From: Onthophagus taurus
Taxonomy: Eukaryota > Arthropoda > Insecta > Coleoptera > Scarabaeidae
Reading direction: 5' to 3'
Assembly: GCF_036711975.1 (NCBI RefSeq)
Contig: NC_091973.1
Span: 18,910,001-18,974,000 of the forward strand
Length of the DNA: 64,000 bases
Positions 8,839 to 17,813 of this stretch are shown here, one piece after another (positions within the stretch are counted from its first letter, which is position 1; each line of letters starts with the position of its first letter). Under the pieces are notes generated by a model that was not told where the DNA came from, ran no database searches, and saw only the letters and a list, made by a program, of their open reading frames with translations. A program made the position numbers and the translations under genes.

Positions 8839-9066
8839 GTCAAACGTAAACCGCGCGCAATGTCTCGTAGTCGTCTCTGTGTTTTTCTTTTTTTCGGTCT
8901 CTGTGAGTTTAAACCAAAGAAAAAATTTATTCGAAGTTGAGTTGGATTTACCCGTCAAACGTAAACCGCGCGCAATGTCTCATAGTCGTCTCTGTGTTTT
9001 TTTTTTTCAGTCTTTGTGAGTTTAAACCAAAGAAAAAATTTATTCGAAGTTGAGTTGGATTTACCC
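8839..9066. repeat. Tandem duplication, about 115-bp unit
   Basis: Copies 8839-8953 and 8954-9066 share GTCAAACGTAAACCGCGCGC and the T-rich run that follows. The unit contains the ATG and first codons of the degenerate gene copy at 8860-9293, so its start region has been duplicated in place. Confidence 0.9.
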
Positions 9067-9293
9067 CTTTTACCATATTTATTGTTAATGGAAAACGTCT
9101 TACGAGCTGCGCATGGTCGTCACCTTCCGTTGTGGTGGAGTTAGAAGCGGGCTTGCTTCTCAACGTTTCTTTTTTACCTACCGATCAAGAAATTTTTTGG
9201 AGTTACAAGATCAATGTATCGTGTATAATAATAAAGGATGGTGGTAAACCGAAGCCCGCTCATATAATTGAATTTGTAAAAAAAGTACCATAA
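8860..9293 (+). pseudogene. Degenerate second copy of the 7805-8110 gene
   Basis: Pieces in different frames recover the same protein family: a start MSRSRL with CEFKPKKKFI, then KRLTSCAWSSPSVVVELEAG near 9100-9155, and HIIEFVKKVP ending at the stop 9291-9293. Frame breaks and the 115-bp duplication interrupt it. It is a decayed paralogue within Maverick A, not an independent gene. Confidence 0.6.
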
Positions 9294-9502
9294 CATTAAG
9301 GTTTTTATTATTTTTTTGTAACTATTTATTATGTAATGTTTATTATTATAAAAATGTTTATTAATACTTTTATTGGGTTGATTGGGGGGGGGGGGGGAAT
9401 TAAATTGTGTTATTATTATTTTCCGGAATATTCCCAAGTTCCTGCGCACGCGCATTCAAGAGTTGTGAGGCGCGCCTTTATGCGTTCAACGCGCCATCTT
9501 TC
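9294..9502. other. Noncoding spacer with a G homopolymer
   Basis: Contains a run of 13 G at about 9385-9397 and a GC-richer stretch (GCGCACGCGCATTC, GGCGCGCC). No gene seen. Confidence 0.6.
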
Positions 9503-9888
9503 AGAAACGCCGATTCTAGACAGGAAGTTGTTGCTCCTCCGCTCCTCCGTGACGTCATCCGCCCGATGTAAAAGGATAGGGAGGGGTGCCAACCAAACGC
9601 TTGAGGGAAAAAATAGGTTGGTAACAAGATCTGGTGACTTTTTAAAAAAGTAGCAGTCTACCTGGTTGGTAGTGGTTTAGTTCCACTACCAGCCACTAGG
9701 TGGCGCGTTACTTTTTTTAAAAGTCACCAGATCTAGTTACTTTTCCAATACCAACCTATTTTTGTTTTCTCCACAGCCATAGGTTGGTACCCTTCCCTAT
9801 CCTTTTACATTGGGTTGATGACGTCATGTGGAGCGGATGTGGAGCTGTGGAGCAACTTCCTATCTAGAATCGGCGTTTCTATACTACT
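9503..9888. repeat. Right terminal region of Maverick A with 378-bp palindrome
   Basis: The arm starting AGAAACGCCGATTCTAGA at 9503 is repeated in inverted orientation and ends at 9880 (TCTAGAATCGGCGTTTCT). Shared blocks along the arms include ATGACGTCAT, AAAAGGATAGGGA, CCAACC/GGTTGG and AAAGTCACCAGATCT, the last flanking a short centre at about 9655-9715. Eight more bases (ATACTACT) give the element tip at 9888. The terminus can thus form a very long imperfect hairpin, relevant to protein-primed replication origins; that role is inference. Confidence 0.8.
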
Positions 9889-10078
9889 TAGGTAATTGCG
9901 TTATCTCATTTTTTATGACCATCGCAAACCCTTTGTAAAATCTTACCGCGAGACTTTTAAGAGACGGGGATGTTTCCCAGAATTGGATTAAAATAAATAT
10001 TTTGTTGTATTTTATTATGAATGATTTAATTAAGGAATTTCGTTAAATTTTGACAAATAATAATTTTCAATCAAAAGT

Positions 10079-10170
10079 AAACGTTACAATAATAATTACA
10101 ATAAACTATTTTTAATATATTTTTAATACTTTTTGTTTTTTAATATTTATTTATTATTATTGTAACGTTT
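10079..10170. repeat. Perfect 18-bp inverted repeat
   Basis: AAACGTTACAATAATAAT (10079-10096) and its exact complement (10153-10170) flank a 56-bp AT-rich loop. It may be a miniature foldback element or chance hairpin in AT-rich DNA. Confidence 0.6.
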
Positions 10171-10487
10171 TATATATATAATTATATTTTAGAAGAATAC
10201 GTTATGCGGAAATGGGATAGTCTTCGTGGCGGGGATTTATGTCAGCGATTGGTCGGCTCAATGACATCCCGATTAGAAGAATGTCAAAATAATAACAGGT
10301 TATACACCCATTATTAAATTTTGACATAACAAATTTTATTCATTATTAAGTAGGTATAATTTTTATTATTAAACTGTTCTTAATATTTGATGAAATCTTT
10401 TTAATTTTTTCAATGCTGACCGACAATATCAAGTGAGAAACAATAAGCGCATACCTGGCTGTGGTCCTCAAGACGAAAAAGATAAAA

Positions 10488-10511
10488 CTCTTCATCCCGC
10501 GGGATGAAGAG
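10488..10511. repeat. Perfect 24-bp palindrome
   Basis: CTCTTCATCCCG followed directly by its complement CGGGATGAAGAG. No neighbouring gene explains it. Confidence 0.9.
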
Positions 10512-10559
10512 CCCCTTCCAAAGCCGGTAAGTTAAGACAACCTTAATAAAATTAATAGT

Positions 10560-10793
10560 AACCATCAATATTTTTTTTCTTGCAATTGAATCCTGGATAT
10601 AACGACTTCCGCAGAAATCCGGGTGGTCCGGGAGAAGAGAGGGGGGTATTTAGTGGGTAGCAGGGGCTAATTAATTGTAGTCCCACACTCCCGGCCGAAA
10701 TACGATTTTTCCGACCCACGAACTATAGGCGCCATCAGTAGGCCGGGGTGCGTAAGGCATTTTCGCCTCCTCTGCGCAAAAAAAAAAAAATAT
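10560..10793 (+). mobile_element. 3' terminal fragment of a non-LTR retrotransposon (tentative)
   Basis: GC-rich sequence unlike its AT-rich surroundings, ending CTCCTCTGCGC followed by 13 A and then (TA)n. A TAGTGGGTAGCAGGGGC block followed by GTCCCACACTCCCGG, close to a poly(A) tail, resembles the 3' UTR layout of R1-group elements. No coding frame remains. Confidence 0.35.
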
Positions 10794-11490
10794 ATATATA
10801 TAATAAAATGTTTTATTATTAATAAAATTTTCTTTGTAAATAAATGAATTATATACTCAAAATCAAATGGTTTTTCATTATAATATGGAATATTATCATG
10901 CTCATAAATAACAATCTATAAAATTCAGTTTACAGGTAGTTTCAACAGAAATTTTATATTACCTTATGTGAATAAGGTAATAAATTTTTTAACATTACTA
11001 AAGTGTACAAAAAATAAAAAGTTTATTGTTTACCCATTTACGATGAAGGTGAGAAATTATTGTAAAATTTTAAGACTTATTACAAAAAAAATATATCAAC
11101 TCAAGAAAAAAAAATTCGCAAAAGCCTTATGTCAAAAATACGCAAAAAAATGTGAAGAAACGGTGCGTAAACGCATTAATGGTCGTAAATGGCTTGAAAT
11201 TATTGAGACTTTCTATAATATTAAACGGTTAAAATGCCATTTTAAATGAGATTAGAAAAAAAATATTACTAATGGAAATTAAGAGACGATTTTTACATCG
11301 AATTTTAACTAAATTCTTTAACTTTACGAAGATATACAGTACAGAAACGTATTTAAAATTAAGAAACAATTTTTTTCACTTATTAAAGTTCAATTATTTT
11401 ATTTTAATGAATATATTTGACTATTTTATGAATTTTTAAAATCGACTACGTCATAACATTGGTACAGTTATTTGAATTGTAAAAACGAAA
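10794..11490. other. AT-rich region, nothing recognised
   Basis: A lysine-rich open frame at 10968-11249 (93 codons) reflects A-rich composition and has no recognisable domain or second copy here; I do not call it a gene. Confidence 0.55.
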
Positions 11491-12660
11491 TTGTGTATTT
11501 TTGTTCGAATCCAAGGCGCGCTCGACTTTAAGCTGGCATCGGGCGCCCGGCACTTCAGGGTTGAAGAGACGACAAGGCTAGAGCAAAGGTTCGAGAGAAA
11601 ATGAGTACGCCCCTCCAGTCTTCGATTCTTCGGCCGTACTCGGCAAAGCGACCGTGCGGGGGATTTGTTTTCTGTCCCTTACGCCATGTAGTAAATAAGG
11701 TTTGGCCGATAGTACGTAATATTCGATATTCTTTTGAATTATTCTTTTTATTAAATTGGTCATTGTAAGTTTTTGTTGAACTTAGATTTTGTTTTAATGT
11801 TTTTAATTAAAATTGGTTATAATGATTTTCAAGTAAAGTCAGGAAAATTACTAGATTAAAATTTCTTTCGTTGTTAATCAATATAAAGTTTTCGAGTTAT
11901 TTTTGTAGCTAACTTTATTTGTTCCAATTTATTTTAACTTTAATTCTATTTATTAATTTTAGTTTGTCTTTTATTTTTTTTGCTGTTGTTTTCGTTTGAT
12001 TTTAATTCATTAAATTTAGTATTTAAATTTGACTTGATTTCTTTTATTAAATTTCATTTAACTTTGCTCCCTAAATCCAAGCCGGCGTGACAAGGTTCTG
12101 CTTGTCGCATACGCCTTTAGCACACCCATACAACAAAGTAAGAGTCGCTCCTTACAAATTGGTGTCAGGTGTGCCGCTCCTTACACTTCACTTAGATAGT
12201 TTAATCTATTCAGTTTAGTTATTCCGTTCGGTTCAACGTAATTGACACCTTATTTAGTATTACTACTAACCAACTTTGTTTTCTGTTTCAAGTACCGTAG
12301 CAGGCTCGGACTCTCATCCATCCCAGGAAGAAGGAATCTCCCAAGGATTCGAAGTTACCAGAGGCTACCCTCTTGGCAGCCAGTTGCGAAAACAACTCTA
12401 TCAGAACAACAAAAGAACACATATTGACAAGTAACAAAACATTTATATAAATATAAATATAACTCTTGTGTAAATATCTCTTTATGTATAAATATAGTTC
12501 TCTGTGTAATTAATTCTTTGTGTAAATAAATTCTCTGTGTAAATAACTACAACTAGCAAACAATAAAGATACGTACATATAATAATGTAATAATTACATC
12601 GAACAAACAAAATCATACTAATCTATTTTCTATTTTCTTTTCAGGTATTTCCTTTGGGCA
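11490..12660 (+). mobile_element. LTR-retrotransposon end and leader fragment (tentative)
   Basis: A GC-richer block (11510-11690) leads into T-rich sequence and ends ...CTTACA at 12156. This is followed by AAT and TGGTGTCAGGTGTGCC (12160-12175), which has the form of a tRNA primer-binding site just after an LTR, as in several insect Ty3/gypsy elements. No gag or pol follows; the minus-strand R1-a element begins at about 12660. The second LTR was not found, so boundaries are approximate. Confidence 0.35.
12455..12560. repeat. Degenerate short tandem repeat
   Basis: Several imperfect copies of a unit close to TCTCTGTGTAAATA lie in tandem. Confidence 0.6.
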
Positions 12661-12694
12661 AATATTTCATTACAGTGACAAAACAAAAACAAAA

Positions 12695-14130
12695 TCAAGG
12701 CACTTCCTGCCTTCTTTTTACAAAGATAGCATCAACATATCTTTTAAATACCTCAAACCTGTCCCTTCTGGTCATAACAATTTTATAACCCACTGTATCC
12801 CATCCTGTAGCCTCCTTTTCCAATTCGTACTCAATTCTGAGATCATTATATTTTGGACACGATTCAATCATATGGAATACTGTTTCTATTTCTCCACACG
12901 TGCATAGTGGGGAACCCTCTAATGCCAATTTGCTGAGGTTGTACTTTATTGGACCATGTCCACTTAGCGCAAAACCCATGTTTAGGCCCAGCTTTGCCCA
13001 CTTGGGCCACTTTAGTCTTACTTTTGGAATAAACTGATATGTAACCCTTCCATTTATACTACCATCCCATCTCCGTTGCCAAACCTTTAGGATTTGTTCT
13101 TTCATTATTTCCTTGACTTTTCCCCTAGCCATGCCCCTTTCACCCCCATTCATTCCTAGCATTTGTACACCCTCCTTTTTGGGCCCCCAATACATTACAT
13201 ATCGCGCCGCCAGCTCTATATCCTACGGGGCACAGCCCGCCAGGACTTGGAGCGCATCGTTGGAGATTGTCCTGCATACTGGAAGCATTGCCATTAAAAT
13301 CGCCCTTTGCATCGAAATTAGTTTTCGGCTGAAATGCACATTAGTGATTCTTTCCCCTCAAACTGGCGCGTCATAACCAATCATTCCCAGAAATAAGCCC
13401 TTATAAGGGTCGCTAAGGCTGATCTACTCAGCCCCCATTCACACCTCATTATGCCTCTTTTACAGCCGATTTAATTTTACCTTTTACATGCTCAAGGTGC
13501 GGCAAAAATGACCAGCCCTCATCCACGATCACTCCCAAGTATTTCATACTTTTACTGTATTTTATACCATCATCACCAACCTTAATGATTGGCTGTAAAT
13601 TACCTTTTAATAGAATCATCTTAGTTTTATGTTTTGCAATCGAAAGTTTATTATTTGTTAGCCAACCATTTATTTCGTTCATCGAATGATTCCCTCTCAC
13701 CTCTAATTCAGTTCGACTGTTTCCTTCAACCAATACGCAAATGTCATCCGCATAAGCAACCACATTGACTCCTTTATATTCTTTATGTAATAATTCGTCC
13801 AACAAAATAGACCAGAATCGAGGGCCCAATACTGAGCCCTGCGGGCACCCTCTCGTTATCGCAGTTGTTATTTTGTCTTCACCTGCGCTTATTGTTAGAC
13901 TTCTATTCCTAAAATAATTATGTATCAAATTATACATTACCTTGGAAACCTTAGCTCTTTCCAGCCTTTGGAGCACTGAGGGCCACCAGACATTGTCAAA
14001 TGCCCCGGCCACATCTATACATATTCCTAAAACATATTTAGAATCCGTGGTATTTTTAATCTCTCTTACACTTAGAAGTGCAACCATCGTTCCCTTTCCT
14101 GCTTTAAAACCGTATTGCCGCGAACGGCCA
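12695..14130 (-). pseudogene. R1-a: R1-type ORF2, reverse transcriptase to C-terminus
   Basis: Minus-strand non-LTR reverse transcriptase fragment. From 14130 downward: RQYGFKAGKGT, CIDVAGAFDNVWWPSVL (motif A), GCPQGSVLGPRFW (motif B), VVAYADDICVLV (catalytic YADD) and MKYLGVIVD. The C-terminal region (12695-13195) has the typical Cys-rich CTCGEIETVFHMIESCPKY. The GCPQGSVLGPRFW form places it in the R1/TRAS group. Frames change near 13445 and 13200, so it is a pseudogene. Its 5' half is missing at 14130, where the gypsy element begins; the ORF1 of the same element type resumes at 22172. Confidence 0.85.
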
Positions 14131-14497
14131 TGATTTAAGACAATGCCCCGAACATCGGTCGTATGAAAAATGCTAACTAAGGGTTTAACGCTACCGCGAC
14201 CGATGATCGGCGGACATTGAGGGACAATAAAAGAATCGCGAACCGGCCACCGTAGAGTTAAGAGTCATTTGTAGAAAGTAGGATTCGATTAAACATAATT
14301 TTGGGAAATAAGTGAAGTTTAATTGTTCAACCCCGCAACAATCCATCCTAACTCATAGCCTTGACGGAGGGTGACGACGATAAATAAAAGGGTAAGTAAG
14401 ATGTTAATTATTTAATATCTACGCGATACCTCTCACAAAGAACAAAAGATCAAGCGAGTAACCCCTACTGCATAAGAAACAACCCCCGAACGTAACA
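14131..14497 (+). repeat. Candidate 5' LTR of gypsy-1
   Basis: Starts TG at 14131, directly after the interrupted R1-a frame, and ends ...CGTAACA at 14497 before TTTGGTGGAGGCGC, a plausible primer-binding region. The 3' copy is absent (deleted), so the LTR cannot be confirmed by comparison. Confidence 0.4.
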
Positions 14498-14563
14498 TTT
14501 GGTGGAGGCGCTTAGTGATCCAAATTTAAATTAAGTTTTTTTAAATTCAACTGTTATAGAGTA

Positions 14564-14782
14564 ATGTTAAAGATGGCCGACGAAGTTGAGGCTACCTATA
14601 AATGTTGTAAAAACAAACCTCTAAAAACCGTTGTGTGTATAAATTGCGGCGAAGCCTTTCATACGGGCTGTAGAGAAAGAGCATGTAAAGATGCTAAAAT
14701 AATAAAATCGTGTCTAATAAAGTGCTGCGATGCAGGAAAAAGTGAAAAAACCGATGAAGTAGATGTGGACGGACATATATGA
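14564..14782 (+). pseudogene. Non-LTR ORF1 N-terminal Cys-rich domain fragment
   Basis: 72 codons: CCKNKPLKTVVCINCGEAFH, TGC, then further Cys residues (SCLIKCC). The spacing resembles a PHD/RING-like zinc-binding domain found at the start of ORF1 in some CR1-group elements. The frame stops at 14782 just after the RT frame begins (14763), marking an internal deletion that removed the rest of ORF1 and the endonuclease. Confidence 0.55.
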
Positions 14783-16235
14783 ACTGTCATCAGCACTAAT
14801 AAAACAATTAGAACAAATTATAAGCAAACACCTATGTTTTGTTATAAACAAATGTCTACTAGAAGGAGTTTTTCCAAAGGAGCTAAAGTCGGCAAAGATA
14901 ACACCAGTACATAAGAAGGGAGATAAAAGTGTATGTAGTAATTACAGACCAATATCTATATTGCCTACCTTATCAAAAATATTCGAAATAGTGGTTAACG
15001 AAAAATTGGTAGACTATTTCAACAATAACAAATTGTTTACCAATTGTCAACATGGTTACCAAAAACAAAAATCTGCTATAACTGCTCTATTAAGTGTATT
15101 GGGAGCGGTAATCCATGGTTTCAATCAAGAACAGTTCACCCAAATCGCCTTTTGTGACTTAAGTAAAGCCTTCGATTCAGTGGACCATTCGATACTGACA
15201 GCCAAATTAAAAAAATATGGAATAAAGAACACTGCACTGGGGTTTTTGGTATCATATCTGAAGACTAGAAAACAATCGGTCTTTTGGAGGGGCAAACAAT
15301 CCACCTGGAGAGAAGTGAGAAGTGGAGTGCCTCAGGGTTCGATCTTAGGTCCATTACTTTTCCTTATATACATCAATGACTTACCAGGTAGTGTTCCAGC
15401 AGAACGAATTTGTCTTTATGCAGATGACACATCTTTTATTACGAGAAGTGGCGACATCAAGGAGCTGGAAGAAAAAACAAAACAAAATATAGAAAACGCT
15501 GAACATTGGTTCTACATAAATAAGTTAAAGATGAATAAAGAAAAAACAAACATACTTACCTTTCACACAAGACGATGCGATGGAGTGATAGATAAATCCA
15601 TAAAGTTCCTTGGAGTTACTATTTCAGAAACTCTTAAATGGTCTAAACACATATCAAACCTGAAAGGGCGACTGTCTAGTGCTCTGTATTGCCTTAAAAC
15701 AATACGTTCAAACCTTCCACCCGAGACATTCCGAAGCGTTTACTTCGCATATTTCCATGCTATCGCGACGTATGGGATCATTACGTGGGGTGCATCTAGA
15801 GAGATGGAAGCCATTTTCGTTATGCAAAAGAAGGCAGTTCGGATACTGGCTGGACTAAAAAATCAAGAGAGTTGTAGAAGCCAATTTAAAAAATTAAAAA
15901 TACTTACCTTGCCGTGCTGTTTTATACGCTCCTGTCTAGAGTATACTCATAATAATAAAGATTTGATGCTGAAACACGTAGACAATCACGAACACAACAC
16001 CCGATACAAAGAAAATATTGTGACTCCATATCACCGAGTGGTCAAATCACAAAACACATACGATTATATAGCCGTCAAATTATATAACGCACTACCATTG
16101 GAAACAAGAAGCATGGAAGTAAAACAGTTTCGAATCACTGTCAAGAATATTCTCTTGGAAAATGAATACTATACTGTGCAAGAATACTTTGAATGGATGA
16201 CCGAGAATGAGGAAATTGGCATTTCCTTTATGTGA
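14763..16235 (+). pseudogene. Non-LTR reverse transcriptase lacking its endonuclease
   Basis: 490-codon open frame starting in RT motif 0-1 (ITPVHKKGDKSVCSNYRPIS) and running through FCDLSKAFDSVDH (motif A), SGVPQGSILGPLLFLIYIND (motif B), CLYADDTSF (catalytic YADD) to the thumb and C-terminal region. The frame itself is open to the stop at 16233-16235, but without the N-terminal endonuclease it cannot be autonomous. Assigned to the CR1/jockey/I superfamily from motif B and the (TTA)n tail. Confidence 0.8.
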
Positions 16236-16303
16236 ACACTATTAATTGTTTTCTTTTCTTTTGACGTCAATACTGTACCATGCTGTACTTTGTTTAAATA
16301 AAG

Positions 16304-16325
16304 TTATTATTATTATTATTATTAT
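16304..16325. repeat. (TTA)n tail of the non-LTR insertion
   Basis: Seven TTA units directly after AATAAAG, the 3' terminus of the element at 14560-16335. Confidence 0.9.
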
Positions 16326-16353
16326 AATTTTTTCATATATATTTTTTTACGTT

Positions 16354-17742
16354 ATGGCTCAGGAAACAGGTGCCAAACCGAAAAAGATTACCCACAGACG
16401 AGTAGCTAGTGGAGCTGATATACAGTTAGAATTGGAAGACAATGCTTTCAGTCGAAGTAGACGAACACCTAGATCCCCCCCATTAACAATGAGCACCCCA
16501 CACTTAGAGAGCGAACCATTTTTTAGCTCAACTAGTGCGCCAAGTGAAACACAACCAATTTTTACGAAACCCCAAATCCCGCCACCACAACCACCATTAG
16601 TTTCTATTAGTAATGTCATAAGTAGTATATTGCCAGTTGAAATACCTTTTGATGATGCAGATACGTCTAGAGCTTTTAATAGAACAGTATCACAAAATTC
16701 GCCTGAACCCCCGTCTAATGTAAATGTTTATGAAACTCCAACTAGTCGGATACAAAATCCTACTAAAAGAGTTACAATAGTTTCTCCCCCTAGTAATATT
16801 ACACAAATTAATTCATTTTTACCCCATAATAGTACAATCTCACAATTACAACAAAATCGCGCTCCGATCACACCAAAATTTACACAACCACCATATTTCG
16901 ATCCACGAAAAGATGACCCCATCAAATTTTTAAAACAATATCACTTGACAGCTCAAGCAAATGCGTGGAATGACGACTTAAAATTAATTTATCTTAATAA
17001 TTCTTTGTTGGGAACTGCGTCTGTTTGGTTCCGAAATTTTGCAAAATACAATCCAAATGCCGTTTGGGCAGATACGTTAAAAACTTTTAAATGTAAATTC
17101 ATTGGACCTAATTATGAAGACAACTTAAATTATAGATTAATGACCACACGCCAAAGACCCGACGAACCCCTTTTAGAATACTATTATGCGGTGATAGATT
17201 TGTGCGACGAAATTAATCCGGGAATGCTAGAATGTGAAGTAATGCATAGAATTGTTGTTGGGATGTTACCTTATTATAAACATATGTTTCATATTAGTCG
17301 TCCTAAAAATTTAAACGAAATGGAACAAATAATAGATACTATAGCGGAAACAGAACGGGGTAGTAATAATCATTATAATTATAATTTGCAATCAATAAGT
17401 CAATCACTTAATAATAACATAAATTTAAATCAAGGAAAAGAAATAAATTCCACAATAAGTAATATGACAACGGAAATTACGCAACTTGTGTTGAAAGAAA
17501 TAAAATCAGAGTTGGCACGTATTAAACCGGATTCGTATCGATCAAATAACGAGCGAAGACCTCCAGTTAACAATAATCAGCAATTCCGTAATACACGAAC
17601 AACGGATGGTCGTCCAATTTGTTATGTATGTAAAAAACCTGGACACATTGCCGCGATTTGCAGATATCGTAATTCGAATAACCAAGGTCAGACTAACAGA
17701 AATAATTTAAACCAAAATGGACAGAGCACTCAGAGGTCCTAA
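16354..17742 (+). CDS. gag: gypsy-1 Gag
   Basis: 462 aa from ATG 16354 (the longer open frame upstream belongs to the inserted non-LTR tail). Proline-rich disordered N-terminus, then a capsid-like domain (FDPRKDDPIKFLKQYHLTAQ, WFRNFAKYNPNAVW, RPDEPLLEYYYAVIDLC) and a zinc knuckle CYVCKKPGHIAAIC near residue 430. It would package the element RNA. The frame is uninterrupted although pol is damaged. Stop at 17740-17742; pol begins 72 bp later in another frame. Confidence 0.85.
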   Translation: MAQETGAKPKKITHRRVASGADIQLELEDNAFSRSRRTPRSPPLTMSTPHLESEPFFSSTSAPSETQPIFTKPQIPPPQPPLVSISNVISSILPVEIPFDDADTSRAFNRTVSQNSPEPPSNVNVYETPTSRIQNPTKRVTIVSPPSNITQINSFLPHNSTISQLQQNRAPITPKFTQPPYFDPRKDDPIKFLKQYHLTAQANAWNDDLKLIYLNNSLLGTASVWFRNFAKYNPNAVWADTLKTFKCKFIGPNYEDNLNYRLMTTRQRPDEPLLEYYYAVIDLCDEINPGMLECEVMHRIVVGMLPYYKHMFHISRPKNLNEMEQIIDTIAETERGSNNHYNYNLQSISQSLNNNINLNQGKEINSTISNMTTEITQLVLKEIKSELARIKPDSYRSNNERRPPVNNNQQFRNTRTTDGRPICYVCKKPGHIAAICRYRNSNNQGQTNRNNLNQNGQSTQRS

Positions 17743-17813
17743 ACTCTGTCCTGTCAACAAATAAGGATACTCGGACCTCCTTATCTTACCTTATTAATCA
17801 AACCGACAAATTA

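Larger units (their letters stand above)
1..9888 (+). mobile_element. Maverick/Polinton (adintovirus-like) element A, right part
   Basis: The gene set is diagnostic of a Maverick/Polinton: retroviral-type integrase, A32-like packaging ATPase, adenain-type cysteine protease, PLA2-like protein and capsid candidates in two divergent blocks around 2621-2667. The right tip reads as the complement of AGTAGTATAG at 9888 and matches the tip of Maverick B (27145-41795). The left end, and by analogy with B the polymerase B gene, lie outside the window. The bases after the tip (taggta, 9889-9894) would be the 6-bp target duplication but the other copy is out of view. All virion-type frames seen here are open, unlike in B. 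Confidence 0.88.
9889..10560. other. AT-rich flank of Maverick A without a gene
   Basis: Beyond the element tip I see only AT-rich sequence, the 18-bp inverted repeat and the 24-bp palindrome. No open frame with family resemblance. Confidence 0.6.
14560..16335 (+). mobile_element. Internally deleted non-LTR retrotransposon inserted in gypsy-1 leader
   Basis: Contains an ORF1-like Cys-rich start joined directly to a reverse transcriptase; the endonuclease region is missing. It ends in a (TTA)n tail at 16304-16325, as in I/CR1/jockey-group elements. It sits in the same orientation just upstream of the gypsy gag ATG (16354). Exact ends and target duplication were not resolved. Confidence 0.7.

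Noticed and set aside
9336..9653. 105-codon frame through the G-run and palindrome of Maverick A
   Set aside because: Spans the poly-G and one palindrome arm; composition is not protein-like.
9889..9894. taggta as the target duplication of Maverick A
   Set aside because: The left end is outside the window, so the duplication cannot be verified.
10968..11249. Open frame of 93 Lys-rich codons
   Set aside because: Composition follows A-rich DNA; no domain, no second copy, no neighbouring element to explain it.
11490..12156. Left LTR fragment as the missing 5' LTR of the BEL element at 46326-48223
   Set aside because: No matching copy after 48223 and no gag; the link is only positional.
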